Positions 46,757 to 56,050 of a stretch of 64,000 nucleotides of DNA are shown here, piece by piece. Origin of the DNA: Mesorhizobium sp. M2A.F.Ca.ET.046.03.2.1. GTDB taxonomy: Bacteria; Pseudomonadota; Alphaproteobacteria; Rhizobiales; Rhizobiaceae. Location of the stretch: contig NZ_CP034449.1 of the NCBI RefSeq assembly GCF_003952425.1, forward strand, positions 496,001 through 560,000. The letters are read 5' to 3'. Under the pieces are notes generated by a model that was not told the origin of the DNA, made no database searches, and saw only the letters and a list, made by a program, of their open reading frames with translations. Numbering within the stretch: the stretch's first letter is position 1; each line of letters begins with the position of its first letter. The position numbers and the translations under genes are program-made.

Positions 46757-48546
46757 CACGCCGCCAACGACCTGCCTTCAAGGTTCGAAGCCCACGGGCG
46801 ATCATGGAGAAATCCGCCTTCTTTATGGCCCCCCATCAATTTGGCCCAAGCTGGCGACCACCTGCCGCCCATTTGCCGCAGATAACGCTCTCTTCCGATC
46901 CACAGACGATGGACTGACTGAGACGGCGGCTGCAACATAACATCGAGGGCTAGTTCAGCGATCACCGACACCGAACCCTGAAGTTCAATGGGTCCGTATG
47001 GCTGATAGACAGCTCCGCACGCAGGTTCCTGCCTCACGGTCGGGTAGGGAAATTCAGCAACCCTCAGGTGAGGCAACCCGGTGGCATCAAACCCGTCCCT
47101 GAAAGACCGCCCTCCTCTCATCACCGCGACCGCATGACCGGCACAGGCATGCGCTTCCGTCCAACCGTAGACGATAGGGACTGGCCGACCATTGGCCTTG
47201 CTCCAATCGTCGAGCATAGCTTCCGCTCCCCAATCGCCTACTGCCGATACGATTAGGTCCACGTTGACCAGATCTTTTGCGCTCAAGAGAACGTCTTCCA
47301 TTCGACTCGCAATGGGCCGAGCTAACACGTGTGGCAGATCCTGATTTATTTTGGCTGCCAAAGATTCGGCCTTGGACTTTCCCAAATATTGCGCGCCCAG
47401 CGGGTGCCTGCTCAGATTGGACGGGTTGAGCACATCAGGGTCGACAAAAATGAACTTGCTGACGCCGGCCTGCGCCAAAGCTATGGCCACTGGCGCGCCA
47501 AGCGACCCGCAGCCGAAAACAACGACGGTCTTGTCCCGAATATCTCGGGCACGACTGTCCTGGTCGCGACCATGTATCCACGAATGGTCGAGCCGCTTCA
47601 GATCTGCACGAAGTATCACCTCCGAGCCGAAAAATCTCCGCGCCACAAGCCATTGCGGTGCCGTTCCGATGCGGAAACCGTCATAAATCGGATCACGGCC
47701 TCGAACTGTGCGCGGGCGTGGAACGATCAATCCGGCGATGGCTATGCCATTGTCGGTCTCCATGCCCAAGGAGACGGTGAGATTGCCTGAAGCGGAGGCT
47801 GCAGCCTTAACCAAGACATCCTCCGCGCCAACGGACTTGGCCAGTTCAAACATATCGCCAGCAGTCTTTGGAAAACGGCCCGGTGTCAGTGGATCACCTA
47901 TCCAGATGAGCGCACCGACACCCATGCGAAGTTTCCGGACCCCGAGACAGCGGTTGCGGAGCCAAATTTGCAGATCGTCAGGGTTATCCGCGATGATCTG
48001 CCGAAGCGGGCCGTCCCAGACAGTAAGCAATCTCGAAGTCGGTGCTGGCTTGATCAGGCTAAGGATCGATTTCGGCCCACCGAGCACGCGGTTGTCCCAG
48101 TAAGACAAGACCTCCCTTTTGAACTCTTCCTCCGCACCGCCGTTCGCGACCAGGTCGGCGAGATCCACGACCATGTTCAACAAGGCGATGACGCCGCCGG
48201 CGGGGTCCTCCGGGTCGAATGTAGCCGTCTCGGGCACGAGGCAAAGAACGTTGTCCTTTTCCACGTGTGGCCAGTCTTCATCCTCGGGCAAATCGACAAG
48301 CCGCAGGCGGGCAGGTTGGAAGGGGAACGACGCCGGAACCATGATGTCGATTACCCGGGGCGCGCCGGCCGTTTCCAACTTAAGGCGCCACCCGCCTACC
48401 ATGCCGACGCGAATGCGGCTTACATCTTCTCGCTGGAGCAGCGTGACGCCAGAGCAATTGGCATAAAGCCAGTCCTCGACCTCAAGCAGTGCCTTCCGAT
48501 GACGATTCCGAAGCCAAGTGTGCGCCCTATGCGTTTCGTCCGCCAC
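46756..48546 (-). CDS. cap2: CBASS Cap2, E2-E1 fusion
   Basis: 596 residues from a GTG at 48546. The N-terminal part (1-150) is E2-like with its active-site Cys102 in DNVLCL. The C-terminal part is an E1/ThiF adenylation domain with the nucleotide loop GCGSLG (345-350), DPDVLNPSNLSRH, and a catalytic Cys510 in EPACGAVYQPYG. Cap2 conjugates the C-terminus of the CD-NTase to cellular targets, priming second-messenger synthesis. The start lies 20 bases inside the end of the CD-NTase gene. Confidence 0.9.
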   Translation of the reverse strand: MADETHRAHTWLRNRHRKALLEVEDWLYANCSGVTLLQREDVSRIRVGMVGGWRLKLETAGAPRVIDIMVPASFPFQPARLRLVDLPEDEDWPHVEKDNVLCLVPETATFDPEDPAGGVIALLNMVVDLADLVANGGAEEEFKREVLSYWDNRVLGGPKSILSLIKPAPTSRLLTVWDGPLRQIIADNPDDLQIWLRNRCLGVRKLRMGVGALIWIGDPLTPGRFPKTAGDMFELAKSVGAEDVLVKAAASASGNLTVSLGMETDNGIAIAGLIVPRPRTVRGRDPIYDGFRIGTAPQWLVARRFFGSEVILRADLKRLDHSWIHGRDQDSRARDIRDKTVVVFGCGSLGAPVAIALAQAGVSKFIFVDPDVLNPSNLSRHPLGAQYLGKSKAESLAAKINQDLPHVLARPIASRMEDVLLSAKDLVNVDLIVSAVGDWGAEAMLDDWSKANGRPVPIVYGWTEAHACAGHAVAVMRGGRSFRDGFDATGLPHLRVAEFPYPTVRQEPACGAVYQPYGPIELQGSVSVIAELALDVMLQPPSQSVHRLWIGRERYLRQMGGRWSPAWAKLMGGHKEGGFLHDRPWASNLEGRSLAA

Positions 48547-49729
48547 CCTCGAGCCTCACTGCCTTCTCCTTTGCCTGGGCCGCCGAGCCGACCAAGCCGG
48601 AGGTCAGGACGGTCGGGGCCGCAACGCCAAACGCCTTCTCGCCCGCCTTCTCGGCAATGGCGCGCCCAGCGCCACGTGCAACTGCATCGGTGATCTTGCG
48701 CCGGTCGAACTGCTTGGCTGCCTCGAAGAAGTCATGCCGAGCGGCCGTCAACCATTCGAAGAAAGCATCCTTGCGTTCCGGGTGCAGTGGCCACTTGTCA
48801 GCGAAATTTTCCAAGGGGTCGGTCGGGTTCGCGATCACCGCGTTGCCCTGGGCGTCCCATCGAATGTGGCGCTCCAAGTCGGTCAGGATCGAAACCAGCG
48901 CCCTTGCGATGGTATCCTCGCCTTGGTAGGCGTGGGCAGCCAGGGTGGTAATGATGATCGAAATGGGACGTTCTTCGTACCGGTCCGCAAACATCAAGTC
49001 CCGATGCCGCTTAAGGATCATGATTGCGGACTGCAGCGGCGTCTTGATCTTGTAGGTCGGCATCGCCTCGACTTCTGCCCGTGCCCGCTCTTCATTCAGG
49101 CTACGGGTTTTGAATTCCACAACCTTGGTGCGGAACCATTGCGCATATCCCTTGGGATTGGAACGCGGCCAATCCTCCGTGATTAGCTCGTAGGAATGGT
49201 GCTCGTTGTCGGTAATTGCGATGGCGGTATTGGCCCAGCGCGTATCCAGCCGTCTTTGCTCGAGCAGCAGCCGCATGCTGCTGCCGTTCGGAAGAGCGGG
49301 AACGATATCCATGTGAAACTGCGCACCGTCGGCGTATTGCAATTTCCAGCAACGGCGCCCTTCCTCAACAGGTTTGCTCATGCCCTGCGCCCGGGCATAC
49401 GCCTTGACCTCGCTACCCAGCTTCGCTTTGAGCTGCCGCTGGCTTAGCGAGGACTTTCCCAACGCCTTGAATTCACAAACGGAGTCCACGTCATAGTCTT
49501 CAGCCTCACTTATCGGCTTGATCGCGGTCCCCAACTGGAATGACCCCTGCACGTAGACTTGAGGATCATATGTCAGCACCGTTGAGGTTGGCCGATGAAG
49601 CCAATCGCCAAAGGACTTGTAGCTGCGCTCGGCCGCCTCGTAGCGGCTGGGCGGGATCTCCAGCTCTTCAGCCAGTGCTTCAAGGTGCCGCTCAGCTTGT
49701 GGCGTGATCGAATCGGTAAAAGCGTCCAT
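48527..49729 (-). CDS. CBASS CD-NTase (cGAS/DncV-like nucleotidyltransferase)
   Basis: 400 residues from an ATG with GGAGG upstream at 49729. The polymerase-beta-like core is clear: GSFQLGTAI at 62-70, the metal-binding aspartates D80 and D82 in DYDVD, and D141 in FHMDIVP. The C-terminus is glycine- and alanine-rich and ends in GRNA, with a small final residue suitable for conjugation by Cap2. It would make a cyclic di- or trinucleotide after phage infection. The exact product is not predictable here; pairing with a Cap5 effector is compatible with a cGAMP-type signal. It is the first gene of the operon. Confidence 0.9.
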   Translation of the reverse strand: MDAFTDSITPQAERHLEALAEELEIPPSRYEAAERSYKSFGDWLHRPTSTVLTYDPQVYVQGSFQLGTAIKPISEAEDYDVDSVCEFKALGKSSLSQRQLKAKLGSEVKAYARAQGMSKPVEEGRRCWKLQYADGAQFHMDIVPALPNGSSMRLLLEQRRLDTRWANTAIAITDNEHHSYELITEDWPRSNPKGYAQWFRTKVVEFKTRSLNEERARAEVEAMPTYKIKTPLQSAIMILKRHRDLMFADRYEERPISIIITTLAAHAYQGEDTIARALVSILTDLERHIRWDAQGNAVIANPTDPLENFADKWPLHPERKDAFFEWLTAARHDFFEAAKQFDRRKITDAVARGAGRAIAEKAGEKAFGVAAPTVLTSGLVGSAAQAKEKAVRLEGGGRNA

Positions 49730-49939
49730 GACCCCTCCAAAGGGCGCTAGTTGCCTGACTGTCTGTTCCCTTCCGTGCCCAATCTCACGGCCTCGGGAAC
49801 TAGCTCGAATTTATGTATCCGCACGGGCGCTTCAAGGAGTTCCGGTCGCGTTTCCAACGAATATTTGCCGACGCGGTGTCGAATAGTTCTAGGCCATCAG
49901 GGAGCGATGGGGGACGCCCTCTGCTGCCGGCGTGCTTTA

Positions 49940-50120
49940 CTGGTCCGAAGTTGGGATGCCTCAGGTAGTGAAGTTGATGCCTGACCGCGTCCTTGATGAC
50001 GCGCTTCCTCTTGTCGGAGCACGAAAAAACGATGTCGTCTGCGTATCGTGTGAACCGCGTGTTCGATGCCTTCGCCAGTGCAGCGAGTTGCAGGTCTATG
50101 TCACGCACGACTAGGAGGTG
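49940..50120 (-). pseudogene. Reverse transcriptase remnant
   Basis: On the minus strand, residues LQLAALAKASNTRFTRYADDIVFSC are spread across this stretch: the catalytic YADD is at about 50034-50045, preceded by the usual basic segment. Upstream and downstream RT motifs are lost or out of frame, and the open frame of 140 residues has no other RT match. It looks like the decayed palm domain of a retron- or DRT-type reverse transcriptase. No intact ncRNA partner is apparent. The rest of the 49,730-50,327 gap shows no gene. Confidence 0.6.
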
Positions 50121-50327
50121 GCAGCCATGATTTCGAACATCAGCAACGTGGCTTGACGTTTTTTTCTTTCGAGCGCAACTTGGAGTCGGCCTCCCGCACA
50201 GGCCAGTGTGCCCATCATGCAAAGCCTCGCAGTGCGCTGCGCTAAGTCAAAACCAGCCATTCCCTCCTGGGACGGGTTCATCAGCAGTGGGCACATGTTG
50301 GATCCGTTACCACGATAGGAATGGATC

Positions 50328-51035
50328 ATGACCAATAGCGATCAACTGAAAGAACTGAAGACCGCGGCACGAAACATTGCCCGCGCCAAGCGCATCCATC
50401 ACGTCGGCGCGCTTGATATGGTTGCACAAGCCTTGGGCTACTCGCACTGGAACGCCCTCACTAGCGCGGAAAGGAAGGGGTGGCGCCCGACCGTGGAACA
50501 CCTGGCCATAGCGGGGGCTTTGGCCCTTACCGAAAACCCGTTGATTTCTATCGACACCGATCCCTGGAGCGCGCTGGGCCCTGACAAGTTCGAGGGCGAA
50601 TTGCAGGGACACAAGTACCGAATAAGCACTCTATCGGATGATGTTCGCATGTGGGGTAGGGGTTGGGAGGTGATCTTACCAGAGGCTCCCTTAGCTGCCC
50701 CTCGCATTCGCGTCACCGATCGCCGGATCAAAGCGAACCCGATTGAGGACGCGAACTTCCGTAATGCTGCGATCGAGATCACCTCGGGTTGGCGCAAACT
50801 GGTCCATGCACGGATCGCCTCAGATTGGCCACGCCGCTCCACCGTCCCGGACGGTTCCGGCCGAACCGAGCACCCCTTGCGTCACGAAGTCAGCCACATT
50901 TGGTTTTGCTTACATTGCGACGGTTCGTCTACCGGAGTTGAGGTTGCCGCGAACCTGTTTCACTGCCCGCGATGCTTGGCGTCACCCCTTGACATCCACG
51001 CATCACGTTGGTGGCTTGGCGCCGAGTCGAAGTAG
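50328..51035 (+). CDS. Island protein with small N-terminal helical domain and C-terminal zinc ribbon
   Basis: 235 residues. The N-terminal 45 residues (LKTAARNIARAKRIHHVGALDMVAQALGYSHWNALT) are a short helical motif found at the start of many plasmid and island proteins of alphaproteobacteria, including some annotated as glyoxalase-like. Near the C-terminus CLHCD and CPRC form a possible zinc ribbon. The middle is not recognised. It stands alone between the CBASS operon and the STAND gene. Confidence 0.6.
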   Translation: MTNSDQLKELKTAARNIARAKRIHHVGALDMVAQALGYSHWNALTSAERKGWRPTVEHLAIAGALALTENPLISIDTDPWSALGPDKFEGELQGHKYRISTLSDDVRMWGRGWEVILPEAPLAAPRIRVTDRRIKANPIEDANFRNAAIEITSGWRKLVHARIASDWPRRSTVPDGSGRTEHPLRHEVSHIWFCLHCDGSSTGVEVAANLFHCPRCLASPLDIHASRWWLGAESK

Positions 51036-51072
51036 GCAATTCCAATGACGGCTCAGCCACTTTGGAGCTCTG

Positions 51073-51110
51073 GATCTAGCTGCGCGGCACATGCACCGCG
51101 CAGCTAGATC
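51073..51110. terminator. Strong bidirectional hairpin
   Basis: Perfect 15-base arms (51073-51087 and 51096-51110) around CACATGCA, 38 bases after the preceding stop and before convergent genes. No T run follows on either strand, so it is a hairpin at a convergence point rather than a classical terminator. Confidence 0.5.
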
Positions 51111-51125
51111 GCATCGGCGGACGCC

Positions 51126-51326
51126 TCAATTGGCGGTTGGGAGCGCCTTATTTGGCAGGTTGGCCAGTCGCTGGGCGGCCAGCGCGGCCTGTGTCCTCGA
51201 CGCACTCTGAGCCGTAGTTTCGTAGATGAGGGCTAGTTCTGCTGTTCCATTGGCTGACGGCACTGGCCCCGCGCCGGAGTTGGCCGGCAGTATCACGGTG
51301 AGCGCTCTTAATTTACGACGGCGCAA
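51126..51326 (-). CDS. Possible small protein downstream of the STAND gene
   Basis: Up to 66 residues from a TTG or an internal GTG. The sequence NGTAELALIYETTAQSASRTQ looks more protein-like than chance, but there is no good ribosome binding site and no family I recognise. It lies after the end of the STAND gene in the same direction. The DNA from 51327 to 51509 has nothing else to report. Confidence 0.3.
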   Translation of the reverse strand: MRRRKLRALTVILPANSGAGPVPSANGTAELALIYETTAQSASRTQAALAAQRLANLPNKALPTAN

Positions 51327-51509
51327 GACTGTCCGGTTTGGGCCGCAAGCAGACTATCCGTAGCCCGGTCAGTGGTCTAGGAACGGAGGGGCAGGTTTGC
51401 GGCGCTAGCGAGCTCACTCTTGCCGTCCGACAGACTTGTCCGAGGGGAGGTGAAGCTCGTCGAAGAGGCCGTTCTCACCACTCGTGGCTGGCCATTTGCG
51501 CATCGGCTG

Positions 51510-54500
51510 TCAGTGGTCACCATTTGCCAGCAATTCCAGATTCTCCCGCACGTCGGCCCGAATGCGAATCGACGCAGCCGGCACAGCCGCAAGAAGGAGG
51601 CGCGCGGCATTCGCCAATGAGCGATCGCAAGCCGAGAGGATTACCTCGATCGGCGGCACATTGACGTTAGGTGCCGCCAGCCGGAAGCGACCCTCCCCTG
51701 CAAGATAAGACCACTTATCGAAGATCCAGGAAACCAGCGGCTCGGCCACTCCGCTTCGGAGCTTGGAGGCGCGGACATGAAAAAGCATCCATGCGCCCGC
51801 CCACCAAAAGAGAACGGGCTCACCAGTCGCGTCCCGCCGAAGCGAATCAACGGCCAGTGCGGCCCCCTGGCGATCCGTGCTGATTGTATTCAGCCTGCCA
51901 GCCATTCGCTCAAGAAGGGGGTGCAAGCAAGCAATTTCCGGTGAACCCAAGCCGGCTTGAATGACGGTGTCTACTGCGTCGAACGAGCCCGCAAGCGCCG
52001 CTGCGATCGCGAAACTTAGCAGCATATCCTCACCTCCACGCAAGAGCTCCGGATCCGCGTCGTTGTCTATGACCGCGAGGGGGACCAGACCACGCTCGGG
52101 ATTTTGCAACTGCTGACCATGGTCGCGTCCGCCGCCAGCCGCCAGTATTGCGGCCATCGCCGCGTGATGACGCAGCAGCGGCACAAAGTCAGTCGCGTCG
52201 TGACTGACGATAGCCTTGCGACCGGCCGAAATAATCCGAGAAATTTCCGACGAAAGAATCGGTCCCTTGAGCAGAGCTCGCCGAAATTCCAGGTGGAATC
52301 CTGTCGGCCGAGTCAAAGCCTCGTCGGCGTCAGCAAGCATGTAGTAAGCAAAATCAATATCGCCCAGCGGATGTGACCGGATTGATTCCGGCGGGTCTAG
52401 GTTGCTGGCGCATCCAGGAGCGTAGCGAATGTCTTGAACTTCCGCCGGCACGCTATGGGTCAGTTCATTGAACACCCACAAAACCGCGTGCCTTATGACA
52501 CGATGGCAATAGACTTCAGCGAGCGTTCCATCGGGGTTTATCGTCGGCAATTGCGCCAGTGCCTCGCGTAATTTCACAACGGCAACGTCAGCACGCCCGT
52601 CGCAAAACGCTGCATGCGCAGTATCGGCGAGCAAGCCGATCGCCATCGCGCGGACCGATGGTAGCTTCAGGTCCGAGGCCTCGGTCTGTGCCTTTTCAAA
52701 CCAGTGCTCTGCCTCGGCCCAGTTGCCTAATTCAGCGGCGCTGATGCCTGCCTCCCTGGCTATATAGGCGCGCTCGATCGCGTCTTGGCCGCCCGCGCGC
52801 GCGGCAGTGGCGAGCAAGGGCAGCGCTGCGGAATGATCGCGCCGCCGCCAATGGATCTTCGCGCGCGCACGCACCAGCGCAATGTCGAACCCAAACCGCC
52901 TCTCCGCGTCCGAAAGACAAGCAAAGGCTCGCTCCGCGTCATCGCCGCTTTCATCGAGACAGATCGACTGGGCTATCGAGCATCGGATCGCGAGCGCGGG
53001 ATTCTTCCATCGTATCGCGATATCCGCGCAGGCGCTGTACTGGCCGGCCGCCGCTTCCCAATCGAAACCTTCCGCACGCGACTCCTTCAGCCATGGATGC
53101 GTGACCAGGATCGACAGATCGCCGCGACCGGGCTGAAAGGACGAAAAAAGCCGTTCCCGAAGTGCGGCGGGCTCTTGATCCAGCCGCTCAAGCAATGCAC
53201 GGAAAGCTGCAACAGTCGTTATGTTGCGCATCTGGCTGGCAAACAGGACGCCGGTCACGTGAGGGTTCCCGCCGCTCTGAGATTGGAAGCCTCGGCTGAT
53301 CTCGGCCAAGCGGACATCGGTCTCAGCCAAACGGTCGAAGCGCAATAGAAGCTCGATCCAGGAGGGAAACAGCGCACCGGCACGCTCTTGCACCAACAGC
53401 TTTGATAGTATCGAGCCTTCGAACAAAACTTGTCCCTTGATATCAACTCGCTCGCGTTCAAGCGCCTCCCAGCATTGCTGTGCGCGTGCGACCGATCCGT
53501 AAGGCAGCAGGGACAGTAGCTGCGCAAACCGCATCATCACGGATGCGAAGAGATTGGCGGGGAATATCGGGATATCCGTCTGAAACGAACCAAGTTCGCC
53601 GAGAAAGGGAGCGACAAGCTCGAGCGTTTCAGCGTTGCAACGGATCACGCTATCAGCGAAGGCGACAACGAGCGCTGCCTCTTCGCTTTTTAGTGCATGG
53701 CGCATGGCTGTGCCGGCATCAATTACTGAAAGAGTTCTGCTGCTGATCAAGACGTCGGCGATGCACCGATGAATGGCCCGGCATTCTCCCGGAGCGAACA
53801 CCTCCAATCCTGCCCCTTCAAGCAATGGCGATACGCGAAGTCGGTCTCCATACATTGGCTCGATCCAGGCGCCGACGAGCCGATCAAGTGCCAGACCTGT
53901 ACGGCTAACGGGTGGGGCGACTTCACCAAGTGTCATAGCCAGTCCACGATTGAATGTGCCGCCAATCAGGCTGGTTCGAAAGAACAGCGATTGCGCATCG
54001 ACCGGAATCGCCGCGACGAGCCGCTGCCGCATCGCGCGTCGTTCTGCACCCATTTCGGCTTGGAGACCCCCACCAAGCAGAGCCGCCACAGATGCTCGAG
54101 ACCAAGTCGCCGCCGACAGGTGCAGAAGGATTGCCATCGTCAACTGCGGGTGGCCCAGAGATGCCGCACGATAAACGGGATCAGCATACTTGAGGTCTCC
54201 GCCAATCGAGCTGACCAAGGCTGACACCTCACCGTCGCTAAAATAGGGGACCTCAACAACAGGCGATTCTTGCGGGGATAGTAGGTGCTGCGTCGCTGGC
54301 GTCGGCGCTCGATACGTCGTCACTATCGCGGTCGCATCGCGACGGCGCAGGCTTGTCATCAGGCGAAGAAAAGCGTCGCGCACGGCCGGATGATCGATCT
54401 CATTCAAATCATCCAGAATGACATGCACCGGCGGGCGCGACGCCAACTCACCCAAGGCGACAGAGAGCCGAGAGGCCGTCTCCCCGGGGCCAAGGTCGCG

Positions 54501-55511
54501 AAAATCGACGATAACCCAATGGCCGTTGGTCGCTGAGGCGGCAAGCCTGGCCACAAGTGTTTTTCCAACGCCTGTCGCCGCAGTGGCAATTGCGATGCCC
54601 GTCCTGCAACGAACTGCATCAACTTTCGCCACCAATTCTTTGCGTGGCGCGACAAGGGCGGGCAAAGGCAGCTCGCTCGTCGAAACCAGCAAGGAGGTAC
54701 GTGTGAAGGCGCCACCTGATCCGCTGAAGGCGGCAGCCAGTTGATCCACTGGCACTGACACCATAGATACGCTGTCAACCAGGCTAAGCAGATCGGCACG
54801 GCGCAATTGGCGAGAACTTTTGGACGTTGCAGTCTGCAAAAGCCGCTCGACCATTGCCGGCAAGAGGTTTTTAGCCACCTGGCTCGATAAGCGGCGCGCC
54901 GAGGCGGCAAATTCAATGAGGCCCGATTCGAGTTCCTCTCGAAGTTCCTCGAAGCTTGATGCACCGCAATGCCAGTGGATCCGAGCGAGCAGGTCTGATC
55001 GCAAAAGCTCGTCATTTCGCGCCAAGACATAAGCCTTGGTCGCGGGTTTCAAATCGAGAGCCTCGAGCAGATTGCGCAACGGCGCAACGTCGGCACCGGC
55101 GGCAGCTTGACGCCAGTAGTGCAGTGCAGATCGGTTGTCGACGCGCTGATCTTTGCGGCGCTCGAGGCCGATCTCAGCGGTGGTCAGATAATGGAGGGAA
55201 ACAACACGTGTATGATTGCGCGCGACCATGTCGACAAAATTGTCGATTGCCGAGCGCACATCCGCTGACTGCAAAGTTATCTTGCCGCTAGCCGCGGTGT
55301 CCTTGACTTGGGTGCCGGCCAAGGCCTGACGTGTGATGACGGAATAATCCTCCGCGACCTCAAGATGAAGGAGTTCCCCGTCGGCCAAGCCTACCCAAGC
55401 AAGGCCTGACGCATAGAGCTGGTACCCATAGCCACGCAATGCATCGACGGCTTGGCGAGTGGGATCGCCATAAGGTGAGCCGAGACGCGGTCCGGAGTCA
55501 AAAACGTCCAT
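51510..55511 (-). CDS. STAND NTPase with N-terminal Cap4/DUF4297-like nuclease domain and helical-repeat C-terminus
   Basis: 1333 residues from the ATG at 55511. N-terminus (1-about 230): GYGYQLYASGLAWVGLADGELLHLEVAEDY then TQVKDT; Glu51/Glu54/Asp55 with Gln68-x-Lys70 match the active site of Cap4/DUF4297-type dsDNA nucleases. Residues about 285-560: STAND/NACHT-type ATPase with Walker A ATGVGKT (312-318), Walker B VILDDLNEID (364-373) and an arginine in VTTYRAPT. The remaining 750 residues are helical TPR-like repeats (for example AAELGNWAEAEHWFEKAQTEA). This is the plan of Avs (antiviral STAND) proteins: the repeats sense a phage protein, the ATPase oligomerises, the nuclease kills. It is not close enough to any named Avs type for me to assign one. 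Confidence 0.78.
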   Translation of the reverse strand: MDVFDSGPRLGSPYGDPTRQAVDALRGYGYQLYASGLAWVGLADGELLHLEVAEDYSVITRQALAGTQVKDTAASGKITLQSADVRSAIDNFVDMVARNHTRVVSLHYLTTAEIGLERRKDQRVDNRSALHYWRQAAAGADVAPLRNLLEALDLKPATKAYVLARNDELLRSDLLARIHWHCGASSFEELREELESGLIEFAASARRLSSQVAKNLLPAMVERLLQTATSKSSRQLRRADLLSLVDSVSMVSVPVDQLAAAFSGSGGAFTRTSLLVSTSELPLPALVAPRKELVAKVDAVRCRTGIAIATAATGVGKTLVARLAASATNGHWVIVDFRDLGPGETASRLSVALGELASRPPVHVILDDLNEIDHPAVRDAFLRLMTSLRRRDATAIVTTYRAPTPATQHLLSPQESPVVEVPYFSDGEVSALVSSIGGDLKYADPVYRAASLGHPQLTMAILLHLSAATWSRASVAALLGGGLQAEMGAERRAMRQRLVAAIPVDAQSLFFRTSLIGGTFNRGLAMTLGEVAPPVSRTGLALDRLVGAWIEPMYGDRLRVSPLLEGAGLEVFAPGECRAIHRCIADVLISSRTLSVIDAGTAMRHALKSEEAALVVAFADSVIRCNAETLELVAPFLGELGSFQTDIPIFPANLFASVMMRFAQLLSLLPYGSVARAQQCWEALERERVDIKGQVLFEGSILSKLLVQERAGALFPSWIELLLRFDRLAETDVRLAEISRGFQSQSGGNPHVTGVLFASQMRNITTVAAFRALLERLDQEPAALRERLFSSFQPGRGDLSILVTHPWLKESRAEGFDWEAAAGQYSACADIAIRWKNPALAIRCSIAQSICLDESGDDAERAFACLSDAERRFGFDIALVRARAKIHWRRRDHSAALPLLATAARAGGQDAIERAYIAREAGISAAELGNWAEAEHWFEKAQTEASDLKLPSVRAMAIGLLADTAHAAFCDGRADVAVVKLREALAQLPTINPDGTLAEVYCHRVIRHAVLWVFNELTHSVPAEVQDIRYAPGCASNLDPPESIRSHPLGDIDFAYYMLADADEALTRPTGFHLEFRRALLKGPILSSEISRIISAGRKAIVSHDATDFVPLLRHHAAMAAILAAGGGRDHGQQLQNPERGLVPLAVIDNDADPELLRGGEDMLLSFAIAAALAGSFDAVDTVIQAGLGSPEIACLHPLLERMAGRLNTISTDRQGAALAVDSLRRDATGEPVLFWWAGAWMLFHVRASKLRSGVAEPLVSWIFDKWSYLAGEGRFRLAAPNVNVPPIEVILSACDRSLANAARLLLAAVPAASIRIRADVRENLELLANGDH

Positions 55512-56050
55512 TCTCGAACCCTAGAAGCTATATTCTCAATGCGCTGAAGACGCTGAAATTGACGCGTGGCCTCCTGACGACCACAGCTACCATACCAGAT
55601 AGCCGGTACGCCCATATCCCCACAAGGAGCCGTGCGACAGTCTCCATCACCTGAACCTGATGCTCATTCCAAGGCAAATGACCAGATCCCGGAATGCCCC
55701 GTGCTAGGGATCGGATTCTATGGCAACTAGACGAGGAATTTCGAAACGAAGACGTCTCTCTGCCATCCAGGTTGGCAGAGTACTGTCGCTTGGCTACTGG
55801 CGATGGCTAGGACGAGGTTGTTCGCCACGATCCCCTCGAACGGCCCACGCGGTGCCGATAATGGAACAACGGCCTTGGCAGGGAGAGAGGCTGTCAAGCA
55901 CCCACTCGCTTCGAGTCGTCATAAGGAACTAACTGATAGCTCGAAACTAGAGTGTCACCAACGCCCCAGGCTGCCCAAAAGTAAGTTCAATTTTCCTGTC
56001 TACTGTCTATAATCTCGTTGTTCAAAAATTGATTCCTGTGACCTGGATCT
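55512..56050. other. Divergent intergenic region without a recognised gene
   Basis: 539 bases between the STAND gene (minus) and the unknown 601-residue gene (plus). It must hold both promoters. Short open frames exist on both strands but none has a ribosome binding site or protein-like composition. Small imperfect repeats are present; no terminator or ncRNA is clear. Confidence 0.5.

Noticed and set aside
49800..50222. Intact retron or DRT reverse transcriptase
   Set aside because: Only the YADD region is recognisable; the other RT motifs and any ncRNA are missing.
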